DNA from: Anaerolineales bacterium
GTDB taxonomy: Bacteria > Chloroflexota > Anaerolineae > Anaerolineales > UBA6663
Direction: 5' to 3'
Assembly: GCA_016789245.1 (NCBI GenBank)
Contig: JAEURM010000129.1
Location: 1-6,075, forward strand
DNA length: 6,075 nt
Notes under the pieces: model-generated
The model's database searches: none
The model's input: the letters and a program-made list of their open reading frames with translations, nothing else
Told to the model about the DNA's origin: nothing
Program-made: the position numbers and the translations under genes
Shown here: one piece after another, positions 5,008-6,075 of the stretch
Numbering within the stretch: the first letter of the stretch is position 1
How the letters are laid out: each line of letters starts with the position of its first letter

Positions 5008-6075
5008 GAAAGACCTCCTAATTCAGTTTGCTTGGAATGATGCCCGTTCACGTATTCATGGGGCTTGTAAGACGAAGTCCATTTCAGCAAGGGCCGCACC
5101 ACACCGGGGATTTTGCCCACGTAATCGCCGCGCGCACCTTCACCGCTCATGCTATCCACCACCTGAAAGGCCACCGCATCGCGCTCGTAGAAGAACAGCC
5201 GGTCAATCACATCTTCTTGCACGGCCGTCATTGCTGGGCCAACTGTCATAATGCCTTCAGAAAGCAGATTGCCCGGAATCCAGCCGGTGGAAACATAGCG
5301 GCCCGGCTGGCGGATTTTCCCGCGCCAACTCGGTTCCAAATCATAAGCGGCAAACACAAACACGCCTTGTTCATTGTGCAGGGTGAAGTGCGGCCACATC
5401 ACATAGCCGGGCTTGTACACTTCAAACTCCATCTCAATGCCCACCGGCTTATGAATATCCACTGTGTCAGTTAGTTGGCCGCTTTCATCTTTCACGCGCA
5501 CGGCCCGCAAACGCGCCACATCATCGCCGGGCGCTTGCTCCAAAATGGGCCACTCCCGCGCGGCGGAGGTGCCCAAACCGGAGGTGAGGTAAATGCTGGC
5601 CACTTCATGCGCTGGGCCATCAGCCTTCACTGTGCCATTGTTGAGCAAAATACAGCGGGAACACAACCGCGTCACTGCCGAAATATCATGCGAAACAAAC
5701 ACTACCGTGCGGCCTTGCGCGCCAATATCCTGCATCTTGTTTAGGCATTTTTTCTGGAAGGCGCTATCGCCCACGGCCAGCACTTCATCTAGTAAGAGAA
5801 TTTCCGGCTCAAGGTGAGAGGCCACGGCAAAAGCCAGCCGCAGGTACATGCCGCTGGAATAGTGTTTCACCGGCGTATCAATAAAGCGTTCCACTTCCGC
5901 AAAGGCCACAATCTCATCAAACTTGCGCTGAATTTCCGTGCGCTTCATGCCCAAAATAGCGCCGTTGAGGAAGACGTTATCTCGCCCGCTCAACTCTGGG
6001 TGAAAGCCCGTGCCCACTTCTAGCAAGGAACCCACGCGGCCATAAATATCAATGGCGCCGCGCGAAGGTTCAGTG
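5004..6075 (-). CDS. wzt: Wzt-type ABC transporter ATPase for polysaccharide export (N-terminus beyond right edge)
   Basis: This is the ATPase of an ABC exporter that moves an undecaprenyl-linked glycan across the cytoplasmic membrane together with a Wzm-type permease. 356 residues are visible and the frame is open to the right edge; an internal GTG at 6035 is not the real start. The visible part begins T-E-P-S-x-G and continues with the GRV-LLEVGTGFHPELSGRDN stretch typical of this family. Then come the ABC signature YSSGM (visible residues 72-76), Walker B ILLLDE (92-97), the D-loop GDSAF and switch histidine H129 (VSHD). Walker A lies outside the window. After a linker, about residues 185-335 form a beta-rich C-terminal domain like Wzt_C, which in O8/O9a-type systems binds the modified chain end. 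Hydrophilic throughout, it would act on the cytoplasmic face. The stop overlaps rfbF. A short-form TagH without the extra domain is ruled out by length. Confidence 0.93.
   Translation of the reverse strand, partial: TEPSRGAIDIYGRVGSLLEVGTGFHPELSGRDNVFLNGAILGMKRTEIQRKFDEIVAFAEVERFIDTPVKHYSSGMYLRLAFAVASHLEPEILLLDEVLAVGDSAFQKKCLNKMQDIGAQGRTVVFVSHDISAVTRLCSRCILLNNGTVKADGPAHEVASIYLTSGLGTSAAREWPILEQAPGDDVARLRAVRVKDESGQLTDTVDIHKPVGIEMEFEVYKPGYVMWPHFTLHNEQGVFVFAAYDLEPSWRGKIRQPGRYVSTGWIPGNLLSEGIMTVGPAMTAVQEDVIDRLFFYERDAVAFQVVDSMSGEGARGDYVGKIPGVVRPLLKWTSSYKPHEYVNGHHSKQTELGGLS
5013..5019 (-). promoter_or_regulatory. Perfect ribosome binding site deciding the GTG start of rfbF
   Basis: AGGAGGT on the minus strand lies five bases before the GTG at 5007, inside the last codons of the ATPase gene. 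With the 4-base GTGA overlap it fixes the rfbF start and indicates translational coupling. Confidence 0.88.

Noticed and set aside
5028..5474. 148-codon open frame on the plus strand
   Set aside because: It is entirely opposite the C-terminal domain of the exporter ATPase; no motif or ribosome site supports it.

Overview
The window carries one set of genes, all transcribed on the minus strand, so it reads right to left. It is the middle of a surface-glycan (O-antigen-type polysaccharide) gene cluster. In transcription order there are: (1) an ABC-transporter ATPase of the Wzt type whose N-terminus lies beyond the right edge; (2) rfbF, glucose-1-phosphate cytidylyltransferase, starting with GTG inside the ATPase stop codon; (3) an extended short-chain dehydrogenase/reductase (nucleotide-sugar epimerase/reductase type); (4) a SAM-dependent nucleotide-sugar C-methyltransferase of the TcaB9/NovU type; and (5) a GT4-family glycosyltransferase. 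A 236-base non-coding stretch rich in repeats then follows. Finally, at positions 263 to 1, comes the start of an unrelated gene for a secreted protein; it has a clear signal peptide and is cut by the left edge.

Together the genes suggest the following pathway. RfbF makes CDP-glucose, a 4,6-dehydratase not present in the window would give a CDP-4-keto-6-deoxy sugar, the methyltransferase adds a methyl branch at carbon, the SDR reduces or epimerises the keto sugar, the glycosyltransferase adds the sugar to a growing glycan, and the Wzt-type ATPase (with a partner permease outside the window) exports the chain. The individual enzyme families are well supported by motifs. The combined product, a branched 6-deoxy sugar carried on CDP, is inference.

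The coding parts look ordinary. The non-coding gaps are more unusual: each of the three longer gaps (264-499, 2986-3099, 4147-4233) holds at least one distinct palindromic or repeated element. The most striking is a seven-unit array of a CGCTGA-like motif spaced every 9-10 bases. None of the hairpins is followed by a U-tract, so they look more like dispersed palindromic elements or operator/processing sites than classical terminators.

Organism: a bacterium with moderately high GC. Repeat-rich intergenic gaps with GAAGCC-type palindromes and an rfbF/C-methyltransferase cluster would fit Chloroflexota or another environmental lineage, but this is a weak impression and cannot be settled from the window. 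I see no RNA gene, CRISPR array, transposase or defence system, and I do not find a clearly new biological system here.
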